NCBI GenBank assembly: GCA_029844215.1
Contig: CM056734.1
Coordinates: forward strand, 13,526,501 to 13,590,500
Reading direction: 5' to 3'
Length of the DNA stretch: 64,000 nucleotides
From: Przewalskia tangutica
Taxonomy: Eukaryota; Streptophyta; Magnoliopsida; Solanales; Solanaceae
The number at the start of each line of letters is the position of its first letter. The first letter of the stretch is position 1. The position numbers and the translations under genes are program-made. Positions 44,935 to 56,075 of this stretch are shown here, one piece after another. The notes under the pieces were generated by a model. The model did no database searches and was not told where the DNA came from. It saw only the letters and a list, made by a program, of their open reading frames with translations.

Positions 44935-45190
44935 TGTCTGGTCAAAATGTCACCGTTTAAGAGCTGAACCTCTATGATATAGCTAATGTTAAATGAGTTG
45001 CGACTGATCTCAGTCACTGCAACACTCTCTCCCAATCTTCAGATTTCACTGGAGCTTCTGAATTGGCCAACTGCTTGAAAGGTGCAAATGTGGTGGTCAT
45101 ACCTGCTGGTGTTCCAAGAAAGCCAACAATCCAGTCAAATCGACAGTGCCAATTGCAGTTGAGGTGTTGAAGCGAAAAAGGTGTTCAGTG
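44935..45190 (+). pseudogene. Plastid-type NAD malate dehydrogenase fragment, captured, internally deleted
   Basis: With frameshifts and stops, the plus strand reads 'LNLYDIANVK', 'DLSHCNT', 'DFTGASELANCLKGANVVVI' and 'PAGVPRKP'. It then jumps directly to 'NPVKSTVPIAVEVLKRK'. In the full enzyme these two parts are separated by several dozen residues, so there is an internal deletion at about 45125. SHCNT and DFTGASEL point to the plastid NAD-dependent form. The piece covers part of the NAD-binding half and has no catalytic histidine region. Confidence 0.82.
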
Positions 45191-45196
45191 CCTATT

Positions 45197-45268
45197 TGAT
45201 TGGTAGAGTGTTTTGCTATTGTTACCAAGCTAGGACTGAAAACTCTGTTTTCAGTGCCTATCTTGAGG
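45197..45268 (+). other. T2 3' module shared with T1
   Basis: TTGGTAGAGTGTTTTGCTAT and CAAGCTAGGACTGAAAACT also occur before the right LTR of T1 (34735-34780). The purine tract is decayed here (tcttgagg). Confidence 0.75.
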
Positions 45269-45547
45269 TGTTGAAACATATTGTGGTTGTTAGAAAACGA
45301 AATATCTTCTATCATCATCTTGTTGCCACCATGGATGAATATAGTTACTGCTCAAGTAGAGGTATATAAATACACATGTAATTGACTCAATTTCATTAAT
45401 ACTGAAATACAGTTCTTTTCACAATTTTCTCTCCCTGTTCCATTCTCTTTCCCCTTCTTTTCCTTCATCTCAATTTTTCAACTTCTTCTTCAATCAATTA
45501 TTCTGCGCACAATCAACAACCAATATCCGTAAATTATATATTTAACA
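45269..45547 (+). repeat. T2 right LTR
   Basis: 279 bp, about nine tenths identical to the left LTR by eye. TATA motif GTATATAAATACAC at 45362-45375. Confidence 0.9.
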
Positions 45548-45552
45548 TCCTC

Positions 45553-46880
45553 AGTTAGGTTTGTGCTTTTTCTAATATCTATATAACTCTGGAAAAAAAT
45601 ATATTTGTGAGTCTAATTACTAAAACTTAAAGTCAAGTGGCACTGATGAAAGTTTCACATGCAATAAGAGTGAATTCATTTTCCCCACTAGTAAATTTTG
45701 TGTTTTTGCCTCCTTTTTTTCTTTCTGGCAATGATTTATGAATAGTCATGGATGGTTCTGTTTTAAAAATGTCAAAGATGCAATTAAACAGGTCCACTAC
45801 CAAAAAATAACATTATCTTCATTTTGGATTTAAACAAATCCGTCCTAATTAAGATAATAGATAGCGTACTAAGCGAAGATCAATTATTCAATATTAACAT
45901 GATTAAGTTTCCTGCACAACTATCAAAGTTGTACGGTGAGCTTAATTATAACTATCAAAATTATGGACGCAAGTGGATGGGAAAAACAATAAAGGATCAC
46001 GTGAAAAAGAAATGCTTAGCCGATTGATTAACTGACAAACTTGTCTACTAATCATATATTTAATTAAGTACGATATTAGCAAGATGCCTTAGTTATGTAA
46101 ATAACAGATCTCGAAAGCTTTAGTACAACACAACTATGGATGGGTATGTCCTTTCACAATTATTTGAATGAAAAGCTATTTGTAAACATGTACTTGATTA
46201 ATCTGAAGTGCCTATTATCTTTCTTAACAACCAAATTTTATTCCTACCTAATTTACATGTTACCCCATTTGAGATTTAATCCACTGATTAATCATCTAGT
46301 TCTTTTTATTTTTATTCATTGGTATGATTGTACCATGATCACTTTTATTTAACCATGATATATAAAATATTTTAACATTTTATCCCAAGATAGTCCTCCT
46401 TTAAACGTTCAATACGAGCTCTTTGGATCCGTGCGAGGTGTGCTACTGCACAAGACCGTCCGAAAAATGAAAAAAAACAAAGATTCATTTTTTCATTAAG
46501 TAGTATTAACCAAAATTTACTATAAAAATCCATAATTCTCGTGCATTTCGATTAAGGTCCACTTTACGAATTAGGCGGACCCCAAAATGTTTGAGGCATT
46601 TCGAATATGAGTTTCAAGTCATTGACAAATATTAGCTAGTTTCTTGCGTTTGAGCAATCTTTAATTTTTGCGATAGTTTTGAGAAATTCATTTCCTTTTC
46701 AATAGTATGTTATTGCATGAACAAGAAAATGCATCGTAGAGGTGATCATTACTTCTTCCTTTTTGTATTTCTTGACATAATTATTAGAGAGACAAAGAAG
46801 ATGCACTTAAATTAGTCCAAGTAAGGACATCATTTTTAAATCCATGATACTATGATTCAAAATAATACTTCCCATTCGCC
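45553..46880. other. AT-rich intergenic DNA
   Basis: No gene recognised. The frames at 45824-46027 and 46140-46352 resemble nothing I know. Confidence 0.4.
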
Positions 46881-47098
46881 CTGCAGGTTAGTGCTGAAGC
46901 AGAGGGTATCCTCAAGGTGGTGTGAGAGAGCTTGTCAAGTTGAAACCCTGCGCAGAACGCCTGCGCCCGCCTTCGCCTTGAAGTCACACTGGCTTGCAAG
47001 TGTGGTTTAACCGGCGGTGGCGTGCTATTGCAGATCCGGTTTACTGTGCGCACTTCGAAAGAAGCGTAATGCAGTTCCTTCGTCAACAAAAAAAAAAA
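46881..47098 (+). mobile_element. tRNA-derived SINE with poly(A) tail
   Basis: B-box-like TGTCAAGTTGAAACCCTG near 46933-46950, then body sequence with CTTGCAAGTGTGGTTTAACC, CCGGTTTACTGTGCGCACT, CGAAAGAAGCG and GTTCCTTCGTCAAC followed by an A run ending at 47098. The 3' half is the same family as the SINE at 54674-54892 (opposite strand). The target duplication is not clear. Confidence 0.75.
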
Positions 47099-47112
47099 TT
47101 ACTTCGCTAATC

Positions 47113-47300
47113 GCTAATTACTCTCTCGATTCTATTTGATATGACAATATTTGGCATGCCCCTATTTTTAAAATGTCGATTTGATTTATATATACCTAAC
47201 TAGTTTGTGGACGAAAATATTAAAGTAATAACTGAAAAGTAAAGTATAAAAATTTACAAAATATATTTGATTTTACAAATGAATTTATAAAATAATATTA
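47113..47300. mobile_element. Stowaway-like MITE fragment
   Basis: ACTCTCTCGATTCTATTTGA then TATGACAATATTTGG resembles a Stowaway end. The opposite terminus is not visible. Confidence 0.4.
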
Positions 47301-48770
47301 CTAACTGAATAGGTCCTAACATTTTTGAAATTGTTATCAGATGAAAATTACTATTTACTAACATGGTATATGACAGAAGTCATAACAAATTCAGGGGACT
47401 ACTTAGGATCTTGGACATCAAATTTGACATGTGTAAAATAGAAGATTTTTCCCGACACCTTTAAATCATGATGAAGCTGTGAAGGATAGATGCAGATCAC
47501 CAACAAGATAAGAGTTAATCCACTAATTAGTAATTACCCTTTATTATGCGTTTTGATAGTGACAGATAATTTGTGAAACAAAAGAAGATTAAATTATGTT
47601 TACAGCCATTTATATCAAATATTAAAAGATCTATAAATTATAGTATATTTATAACAAGTTTACTCCTACCAATTATGTGGGAGAACTTTAATGAGTAGTT
47701 ACACTACAATTCATATTTAATTTTTTATTTTATTAAATTAAAGTTTGATCAATTGATGTTTTATTTTTTAGAAAGGTAATTTAGTAACGTATTAATTTTG
47801 TTATGAATTATACTTGCTCATTTAGTAAGATTGTATAAGAATTGAGAAAGTTTTGTTTATTTTCACAACTTGTGGGGTTTTAATGCCTATATGAAGAAAA
47901 TACAACTTAAGAAATCTAAATTGTATGTTCAAACAAAACTTCAACTTCAAATCATCATAGACTCATGGTTATATTTCATGATTTCAAATCATATCGAAAC
48001 GCTCCTTAATACATCACCTAATTGTAATAGATTGATGTGATTCAGTGTAAACATCACATGTAAGTATTTTTTTTCTTAGCCGCGATCGAATGTAGACTTT
48101 ACAAAAAGAAACTCAAAGAGAAGGTCTAAATGGCATAAATTGCAAAGTTAAATGTATATATTAATTAAGTTTGCAAGATGCTTTCATTGCTTGTTTAGAA
48201 ACTAGAGCAAGACTTGAACGAATCATTTGACCCTCAGCTTTTCCTTAATTGCCTCCTTTTTTTTATCTTTCCCCACAACTTTAACAACTTCGAAACCTAA
48301 TTCTAGATTAAAATACTAAGATATTGTTATCTTATCTTATCTGTCTTAAGAAACATGATAATTGCTTCATAAGCTTTGTTTGTATTCCTTCTGGATTTGA
48401 CAACAACAATTAGACATTATTTCCCTGTCTAATAGTGTGATCCTATAACTATAACCATTAATTACTATCATATTGAGCAACTAAGATGAACAGGTCAGTC
48501 AAACAAACAAATTGAAGAATTTGTTCTTCTTTCAGTAATATATTTTTATTAAAACTAAAGTATTTTCACGTGAAGGGGACCTAAGAAAGTACAAGCCGTC
48601 GGTCGGTTTAGGCATATTCACGTAAAGTTTGAGGGGCAGCTGTGGTGATTATTCTACTTTTCTGTTGTCAATTATAAGCCGTCCGTACATGCAGATAATT
48701 AACGAGCAATTAAAAATGGAATAATCAGACAATAGAATGTGGGGTAAGAGTAAGTGGTGGGGCCAATTTA
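47301..48770. other. AT-rich intergenic DNA
   Basis: Nothing coding or repetitive recognised. Confidence 0.4.
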
Positions 48771-48773
48771 GTC

Positions 48774-49767
48774 ACTTTCGACATGTTTGGATTGAATACT
48801 GTTTTTGGGTATCCACTTTCGTAAAAATGACATGTTTAATTTGACTTTTCAGATAGACATGCTTCTGACTTCTACCATTTATTTCAATTTAAATTTTATC
48901 ATTTCCTTTATTACCCTCTTTAATTTTCATTAACAACTTTATCCACCTTCATTAATTACTAAAAAAATTCAAATACTAGGATTATCCTAACGTTTTCCGA
49001 TTATACATGATTATCCTTCTCCTTTTTCTATTGTCTTCTTTCAAATACTCCGAATATTACTACTATAATACATTATATTTTGAACAAACAAGAAATAAAT
49101 ATACCCAAGTTGAAGTATCGAATTTTTTTATTATTTTTGAAGAATTGCCTAAAGAGCGCCGCGGTGCCTAGGCTCCAGTAGCTACTGAAAATTAAGCGTC
49201 GCGACGTGAAAAATCATTGAAACTTAGGCAGAAGGAATGCAAAAATGGATATTGATTTTGATCTTTATGAAGATGAAAGCACAATCATTCACAATGATGA
49301 TTATCATACATCATCTAACTTGGATCAATCACAGATTTTTAATGTAGCTTCTTCATCAGAGATGAATCACGTTCGAGACTTAGTTCGCAATCAAATTATA
49401 GAGTACATGCAAAATTAGTATTGTAATAATATTTAAATACTATTTGCACTTTAAATTAGTATTGTAATAATATTCTATTAATATTTAAGTAATATATTGC
49501 ACTTTAAATTCTATTATCTATTTGTAATTTTTATTTACATACTTCCATTTATTAGTAATTTTTATTTATATGTATTGACTAAATGTCAATTTTGGTAATT
49601 TTACATTCAAAAGCAATTTTGATCAAAACTATCCAAACATCAATTATTGATAACAATCACTTTTACATTGTTGCATCCAGTTTATAAATCACTTCTGTCA
49701 GAATCACTTCTAACAAAATCACTTATGTCAGAATACCTTCTGCCCACCGCCAATTCAAACGTGCCCT
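48774..49767. mobile_element. Possible PIF/Harbinger-like element
   Basis: CGACATGTTTGGATTG near 48780 and the inverted form of CAATTCAAACGTGCCC at 49751-49766 may be terminal inverted repeats, with TAA after the right end. It contains the short frame at 49245. Ends and class are uncertain. Confidence 0.3.
49245..49418 (+). pseudogene. 57-residue ORF, possible transposase C-terminal remnant
   Basis: MDIDFDLYEDESTIIHNDDY to a tail MNHVRDLVRNQIIEYMQN. An acidic stretch followed by an amphipathic tail vaguely recalls the end of PIF/Harbinger-derived nuclease-like proteins. No catalytic residues are present. It could equally be a chance ORF; I do not recognise it with confidence. Confidence 0.25.
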
Positions 49768-50029
49768 AAATCAACTATTAGAAATACCTTTTCCATATAA
49801 AATGGATTTCTCATGTTGGGCGGGGTTTTTATTTTCTTTTTCAATCAACCACTTTCGTCTTTTATTATGACACGTTATTTCAATTCACACGATATTTTTA
49901 AAGAGGTTAGTGGGCCAGGTCGGAAGTTTTTTTTAAAATCTAATACTAAAATAAATATTTACATTTATTATTAATAATAAAATTAACATTTATATCTAAT
50001 GATAAAATTGCTAACCTAAAAAAATTGTG
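49768..50029. other. AT-rich junction left of the copia fragment
   Basis: No feature seen. Confidence 0.4.
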
Positions 50030-50842
50030 GTTGATGAATATCCGATGTCGGCAAAGTCCATTCCTGTTGCAATTCATGCAAATATCCGATGTCGGCAGTT
50101 TCTTCTTCTTCTTCTTCTTCACCCCTCCATTGGGCTTCATTGCTGCTGCCGGAGCAACAACTTTGCCCTTCCCATTCTGTTGTCCCTTACATTTCGGTTT
50201 GGGGCGACTAGAGGAGCCAACCATCAGAATAGGCTTGGTCTTAGAGGTCGAAGATTCAAAAGTTTTCAACATATTATGTAACTCCGGCAATGTCGCTTTA
50301 GTTCCATTCATATTATAATTTACAATGAAACTCTCAAACGATCTCGGAAGTGAGTGCAGGATGAGGGTGGTGGAGATCTGTCATGACACCTTATGTCTAT
50401 AGAAGATAACCTCTCAATCAACTCAATCATCCTCAACACATGAGGTGAAACTTGGCCCCATTCATTTATCCTACACTTGAAAAGTTCTATGAACATGTAA
50501 TACTCCATTGTCTGACTCTGCGAATCATAAAGACTCTTCAAATGGGCTAACATTTCGTTGGGCCCCATAGTTTCATGTTGTCTTTGCAATTGTGGTGACA
50601 TAGAATACAACATTAGACATTGAGCTGAGGTGGCATCCTTATAATGTTTCTCGTATGCAACTTTATCAAAAGTAGCATACTCAGCAGAGTCCACCGCCGG
50701 AGTGGTTGAGAATACCTTATCCAATGTGTGCTCAATCTGTTCATGTCTTAGAACAATTCTAACATTCCTTAGTCAGTCTATGAAGTTGGGTCCAGTAAGT
50801 TTGTTGGACTCCATAAGCATTTTCGACGAAAAGTTTGACATT
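50030..50842 (-). pseudogene. Ty1/copia gag, frameshifted and truncated
   Basis: On the minus strand the gag begins near 50842 with 'MSNFSSKMLMESNKLTGPNF'. It continues as 'YATFDKVAYEKHYKDATSAQ' and 'YDSQSQTMEYYMFIELFKCR' with 'RMIELIERLSSID' (50320-50724), the copia gag capsid region. A frameshift near 50390 leads to 'NGTKATLPELHNMLKTFESS', a lysine run and 'ICMNCNRNG', half of a CCHC zinc knuckle (49946-50311). A 17-base duplication (tgccgacatcggatatt at about 50046 and 50082) lies at the knuckle, and homology ends near 50030. Protease, integrase and RT are absent. The primer site and LTR lie far to the right at 60641-62000, beyond an inserted solo LTR. Confidence 0.82.
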
Positions 50843-51268
50843 TCTGAAGATCTGAAGATATAGATAGAATAGGAAAAACAATCAATAATTCATTCTTCCA
50901 ATAAATTATACACATTCAAAATTTTCTAATTTTAACATGGACTTTTGTTTTAAATTAGCTCCCACTATTTTGCATACTTCTACGACCCTAAGGTAGAATA
51001 CAGACCTAAATCAATATAAAGGTCATAATGTGCCAAGATCTAAACATATGCTATATCCGCGTTTGCTTTGGCTGATAACTTCAATAGCACACTTTGGTAG
51101 GTCTTCAACCTATTGTAAAGCAACTCTACAACTCTTGATTTGATTATATATCTTTCATTTTAATCTTACGACTTTAGATTAGTCCGACACTTTGGCGTCA
51201 AGATTCATCTAAACAAGCCAACCTCATTACACGACTGCGTTTAAATGCCTAAGTAAATTTAGCCGTTG
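50843..51268 (-). other. Copia leader, part near gag
   Basis: Non-coding. On the minus strand it follows the longer leader part at 58914-60640, from which it is separated by solo LTR E. Confidence 0.5.
51264..51268. repeat. Target site duplication of solo LTR E (left, cgttg)
   Basis: cgttg before TGTTATACCCCG, repeated at 58909-58913. Confidence 0.88.
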
Positions 51269-51680
51269 TGTTATACCCCGTATTTCCAGGGTATGTACGT
51301 GAGGACGTACGTAGAAATTTGAGCCTTAAAGTTAGGCAAGGTTCGAAATTGTACATAACTACCAAAAGGAGTCGTTTTTTTTGACGAAACGTTTCCACAG
51401 CTTTCGTAGGGAAAATTCCGGCTATGTCAATAATATTTTTTGCGGATTTTTCCGAGAGACGTAACATTTTGGACCAACGGGAGGGTGACATGTGTCACCC
51501 TCACATTGGAAGAGGTTGGACGGCAAAATGGGCTAGCTTGCACGTTTTTTGTGTTGAATTTTGGTCAAGGGTTAGGTAGGATATTTTTGTGTAGATGGAT
51601 AAGGTAGCACATGGCTAAATCTTGACCTTACACTTGCTATACACTTGGAAGAATCTTGGCCATTGGTTGGCCATTTCTTG

Positions 51681-51695
51681 ACCTATAAATACCCC
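51681..51695 (+). promoter_or_regulatory. TATA box of LTR E
   Basis: ACCTATAAATACCCC, same motif and surroundings as in LTR C. Confidence 0.6.
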
Positions 51696-53474
51696 TCTAG
51701 TTGAAGACTTTCTTCATCCAAAAACTTGAGCAATCTTTCTAAGTCTCAAATCCTCCCCTCTCCCTTGTGAGTTTTCGTCCACCACCCCCTCCCCCTTTGA
51801 GAGCCCTTGGCCGAGAGCCTCTCCCCTCCCCTTTGTGGTGTTTAGTCGTGGGGTACCCCCCTAGCCTAGTTGTCTCGTATAAATACCCCCCTTTTGTGGT
51901 ATTGAAATACTCTCCAAGTATTGTTATAATGCCCAAATACCTTGGCCCAAATACCTTGTAGTATTTCCAAGGTTACACTTATACAAAAGCCCAGAAAATA
52001 CTATTATACTTCCCTCAGTCACAAAAACGAAAACCTAAGTAAATCTTCACCCGTAGTTGAAGTTATAAGTAGAAGTTGGTTAGAACTTCTAAGGGTTGGT
52101 TGGAGCGGGTCGGAGCGCACGGAGTAGGAGCTAAACCTTGCTCAGGATCGACATTTAAACTCGGATAATTTTGGGCTTATCGAGGTAAACACTCTTGACC
52201 TTCTATTGTAATTGGAAATTACATGTTGTTGGAATATATAGTTGAAGTATACTATATATAGAATTGAACATAGTTGTGCGGCAATGTCTTTTGACTTAAG
52301 CTGAATAATACTTACGGCAATGTCTTGCGACTTAAGCTGAATTTAAATAAGAGAACTGTAATTACATGGGGTGTATTCAGTAGACTTGTGTGTAGCATTC
52401 TTGTGTAGTAGAGTTGTACACGTCGGTTAGGCGTGTAACCCCACTGGTTGGCTTGGTGGCGGCCTCGTTAGAGGAGGAGATTTCTGTTGGGGAAAGGTGT
52501 TACACCCGTATTTACTGAGGACATGTTTTAGAACGTGCGTAAGAACTCACATTGTTAAGATTTGAGACTTGTAAAATTTATCGGAAATTTGAAATTTGTC
52601 GGAAAGCGAATTATTGCGTGAGCGGGAGGCGACACGTGTCACCCCCCTTAATGGACATGGACGAAATTTCATGGGTGGAATGGTCGTTTGACCATAATTT
52701 ATGATGAAGTCTTGCAAGGCTTAGAGCTTGACAACATTGACCAAGTCAATGACCCCACTTAGCTTGATATTTAATTAAAATGCATCCAAGCCACCCATTT
52801 GTTTTAATCTTGACCCTTCCTTGTGTTATTTAAGTATACTAGTAGCAAGACTTTGTCATTCTACACTTAGAGAAAAAATTGAAAAAAACTTGTTCTTGCT
52901 CTTAAGGGAGCTCACTTTGAGGATTTTCAAGAAGGAAAATTGCCAATTTTTGTCCAATAAGCTCCACACTTTAAACCAAGGTTCATGAGGGTGTTGTAAG
53001 TGTATCTCAATAGAAAAATCTCGGAAAAAGATAGTTTTCGGGTTAGTCGCAAAGTGAAAACCTAGTTGCTTTCTAGGTTTTGGATTGGAAGCTTGAAGGA
53101 AATTGTTGGTGTTGTTCTAGGGGTCTCAATGGATTGAAGTGTCTTGGAGAGGTTCTAAACTACTAAGGAGCGATTTGGTTGGAAGTTAGATTGAGATTCG
53201 TGGAGGTATAATCTTGTTCTCTTTAAGTGTTACAAGATTTTGTATTTTGTTGTTAGCCTTACATTTTACTAGCATGAAGTATATGTGTTGAAGTTTTATA
53301 AGTATTATGGATTATTTGTAGCCTAAAATCCGAAATGACATATAAGCCGTGTTAAGTTGGATTACAATTTAATCGTTGTTAGAACTGTCGCATGTCATTG
53401 ACTTCAGGATGATGGTTATTATAATCAAATGCGACTTGATATCATGGTATGCTACAAATTTGGGTTGAAAGATA

Positions 53475-53632
53475 AATTGTGAGCCAATTGGGGCTGTTTA
53501 GTTAGTCACTTGTATTGGACTACCTGCTGTATAAATTGTGAGCCAATTGGGGAGGTTTAGTTAGTCAGTGTATTGGACTACCTGCTATATAAATTGTGAG
53601 CCAATTGGGGCTGTTTGGTTATTGTATTCGAC
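53475..53632 (+). repeat. Tandem repeat, about 60-bp unit, three copies
   Basis: AAATTGTGAGCCAATTGGGG with TTTAGTTAGTC and TATTGGACTACCTGCT repeated. Inside solo LTR D. Confidence 0.85.
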
Positions 53633-54656
53633 CTTGAAAAGGTGGCAGTAAGTAGAAACAAAGGAGGTCTTTGTCAGATTCCGTAGGATTTAGTGACTTA
53701 GCACCTAGGATATTCTACGTTGAAGTAAGAGGTTAATGGACATATTGTGACCATTATAGGTTGAAAGTACTTTGGAGCATTTTGCTCTTGTCGACAATCG
53801 TCGCGGTATGTGAACCTCTTCCTTCCTTTGGCATGATTCTATGTATGGAATATACTTGTGGTATCATTTCATGTTTCCTTCACTCTTAGAAGTTAAGAGG
53901 TAGTTGTGTGATCTACTCCATGTAGAACTTTTCCTATCTTTGAGCATGACTAGTTGCGCGTATGTAGTACGGTAGACGTATAACACCTTGATATCCTTTA
54001 CTAATTTTATGAATAGCCAAGTCGGGTGAGTTAGGAGATTAACTCACTTCTTTGAAAGAATAAAGGATGTCTTGAGTTTTTTTTAAGTTAAGGGACTTGA
54101 AGAGTTTTAAAGTATGTGATACTTGTTAGTTTTAAGCGTATAAGTCCTTGGATAGGAAATTGTTTTTGGCTAAGGTATAAAGTGAATATAACGGCTTTAT
54201 GGGAAGTTAGTTATATTTGCTTTATGGAAAGATAAATGACTTGATTTTAGTGAAAAGGCAACTTGTTTTTAAGGCATTAATTGCCTAAGGTGTTATATAA
54301 AATGAGTCGCTTGTTTTCTAAAGGTTAAGAGACTAGTAGTATTTTTGAAAGGTATGAGAATTGATTTGAAAGTATTTAATACTTGGTTTCAAAAAGTAGA
54401 AGTCTCTTGGTTATAAAAGGAACGTGTTGGTCTAAACCATAAAGGGTTATAACGGCTTTATGGGAAGTTGGTTATAACGGCTTTATGGAAGGTTAAGAGA
54501 ATAGTTTTCTCTAATAAAGTAATCAAAGAAATAACTTGTATTAAGGAACGGCAAATTGGTTCAAAGGTACCAATTGCTTAAGGTTTTTAATAAAAGAAGT
54601 CACTTGATTTAGAAGCCGGTATTTGTATTTCTAAAAAGGTATTGTGACTTGTCTTG

Positions 54657-54673
54657 AAAGGTGAATAGGACTT
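54657..54673. repeat. Target site duplication of SINE (left copy)
   Basis: aaaggtgaataggactt, repeated at 54893-54909. Confidence 0.92.
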
Positions 54674-54892
54674 TTTTTTTTTTTGTTGACGAAGGAACCC
54701 GCAGCCGCTACTCTTTCGAGTGCGCAGTGGTAAACCGGTGTGATGCAGCACGCAAACCACATCAGCCATGTAAACCACACTTGGCAAGCCATGTGTGACA
54801 GGCTCAACCAAGAAGGTTTATGCAGGGGATCGAACTCGTGACCTTGCGGTCCCGCGCTCTACTGCTACACCAACTTGGCTACCCTTGCGGGT
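54674..54892 (-). mobile_element. tRNA-derived SINE inserted in solo LTR D
   Basis: The 219-bp element is flanked by a perfect 17-bp duplication. On the minus strand it starts ACCCGCAAGGGTAGCCAAG (A box TAGCCAAGTTGG) and has B box GGTCACGAGTTCGATCC, a body with CCACACTT- and GTTTACCAC-like motifs, CGAAAGAGTAGCGGC and GGTTCCTTCGTCAAC, ending in a poly(A) run (T run on the plus strand). The pol III boxes are well kept. The reading frame at 54587-54811 is a chance frame in the SINE. Confidence 0.93.
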
Positions 54893-54969
54893 AAAGGTGA
54901 ATAGGACTTGATACTACGGTTGTTAGTATCTTGGGGCTTTACATAGAAAGGAGTCTTTTATAAAAGAAT

Positions 54970-55520
54970 GTACGTATGTAGTACTTTGGCTTGATAAATT
55001 GATAATTTGTCTAAGTGTGCCTTGATAAGTACTTTGACTTGTTAAAAGAGAATTATTCTATGTATGCCTTGATTAGTACTTTGGCTTGATAAATTGATAA
55101 TTTGTCTAAGTGTGCCTTGATAAGTACTTTGACTTGTTAAAAGAGAATTATTCTATGTATGCCTTGATTAGTACTTTGGCTTGATAAATTGATAATTTGT
55201 CTAAGTGTGCCTTGATAAGTACTTTGGCTTGTTAAATGAGAATTTATTCTATTTGTGCGGATAAGTACTTTGGCTTGTTAAATGAGAATTTATTCTATTT
55301 GTGCGGATAAGTACTTTGGCTTGTTAAATGAGAATTTATTCTATTTGTGCCGGATAAGTACTTTGGCTTGTTAAATGAGAATTTATTCTATTTGTGCGGA
55401 TAAGTACTTTGGCTTGTTAAATGAGAATTTATTCTATTAGTGTCTGATAAGTACTTTGGCTTGTTAAATGAGAATTATCCTATGTGTGCCTTGATAAGTA
55501 CTTTGGCTTGGTTAATTGAG
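54970..55520 (+). repeat. Tandem arrays of AGTACTTTGGCTTG units
   Basis: Two to three copies of a roughly 110-bp unit (TTGATAAATTGATAATTTGT and TCTAAGTGTGCCTTGATAAG), then six copies of a roughly 53-bp unit (TTGTTAAATGAGAATTTATT then CTATTTGTGCGGATAAGTAC). The short unit is a derivative of half of the long one. Confidence 0.88.
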
Positions 55521-55744
55521 AACTTGCCTATATGTTGGTAATAGCCTTTGAGTGCAAGTATTATGTTTTATTAAGTTGTCGCGACTCTCGGTTGAAGAAT
55601 TATTTGTCTTGTTGTAATTCTTTGGGACGTCTGAAGCGGTGATGTGGGATTCACGGGTATCTTCCGTTATTTGGAGTACTTAGGTTAAATTCGGATTTTT
55701 ATAAAAGACATGTTAGTGCTTATGTCTTGTTTGATGGTCAGTCG

Positions 55745-56075
55745 AAATAGGGTAAGAGTATAAATGAGGCAAGCCCAGGCGTTGTACCACCTTCTCGGGG
55801 TAAGAGTATAAGTGAGGGTAAACCCCGAGCGTTGTACCACCGCTTTATGTGTTGATTGTCGTAGGTTGAGATAGGGTAAGAGTATAAATGAGGCAAGCCC
55901 AGGCGTTGTACCACCCTCGGTAAGAGTATAAATGAGGGCAAGCCCAGGCGTTATACCCCACGCTTACCACCTGCAGGGTAAGAGTATAAATGAGGCAAGC
56001 CCGAGGCGTTATACCCTGCTTTACCACTTCTCCGGGGTAAGAGTATAAATGAGCAAGCCCGAGGCGTTATACCAC
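55745..56075 (+). repeat. Tandem repeat, GTAAGAGTATAAATGAGG units
   Basis: Five to six units of about 55-60 bp with GCAAGCCC and GGCGTTGTACCAC/GGCGTTATACC. Related to the tandem block in LTR A in inverted orientation. Confidence 0.85.

Larger units (their letters stand above)
42141..45547 (+). mobile_element. T2: non-autonomous LTR retrotransposon carrying fragments of at least three host genes
   Basis: The LTRs of 278-279 bp (42141-42418 and 45269-45547) end TTTAACA. The left one begins CGTTGAAATA (TG mutated to CG) and the right one TGTTGAAACA. The 5-bp duplication tcctc flanks the element (42136-42140, 45548-45552). The primer site TGGTATCAAAGC follows the left LTR directly. Inside are a leader of about 1.1 kb, three hairpin-forming repeats (43556-43775), a Raf-like kinase fragment (44121-44425), a plastid-type HSP70 fragment (44597-44855) and a plastid-type NAD malate dehydrogenase fragment (44935-45190), then the 3' module shared with T1 (45197-45245). 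No gag or pol is visible. The structure recalls host-gene-transducing retroelements such as maize Bs1. Confidence 0.88.

Noticed and set aside
54587..54811. Minus-strand 74-residue ORF
   Set aside because: It runs through the SINE and adjoining LTR. Chance frame.
54674..54892. A functional tRNA gene at the A/B boxes
   Set aside because: The boxes belong to a SINE head with poly(A) tail and a 17-bp duplication. A full cloverleaf is not supported.
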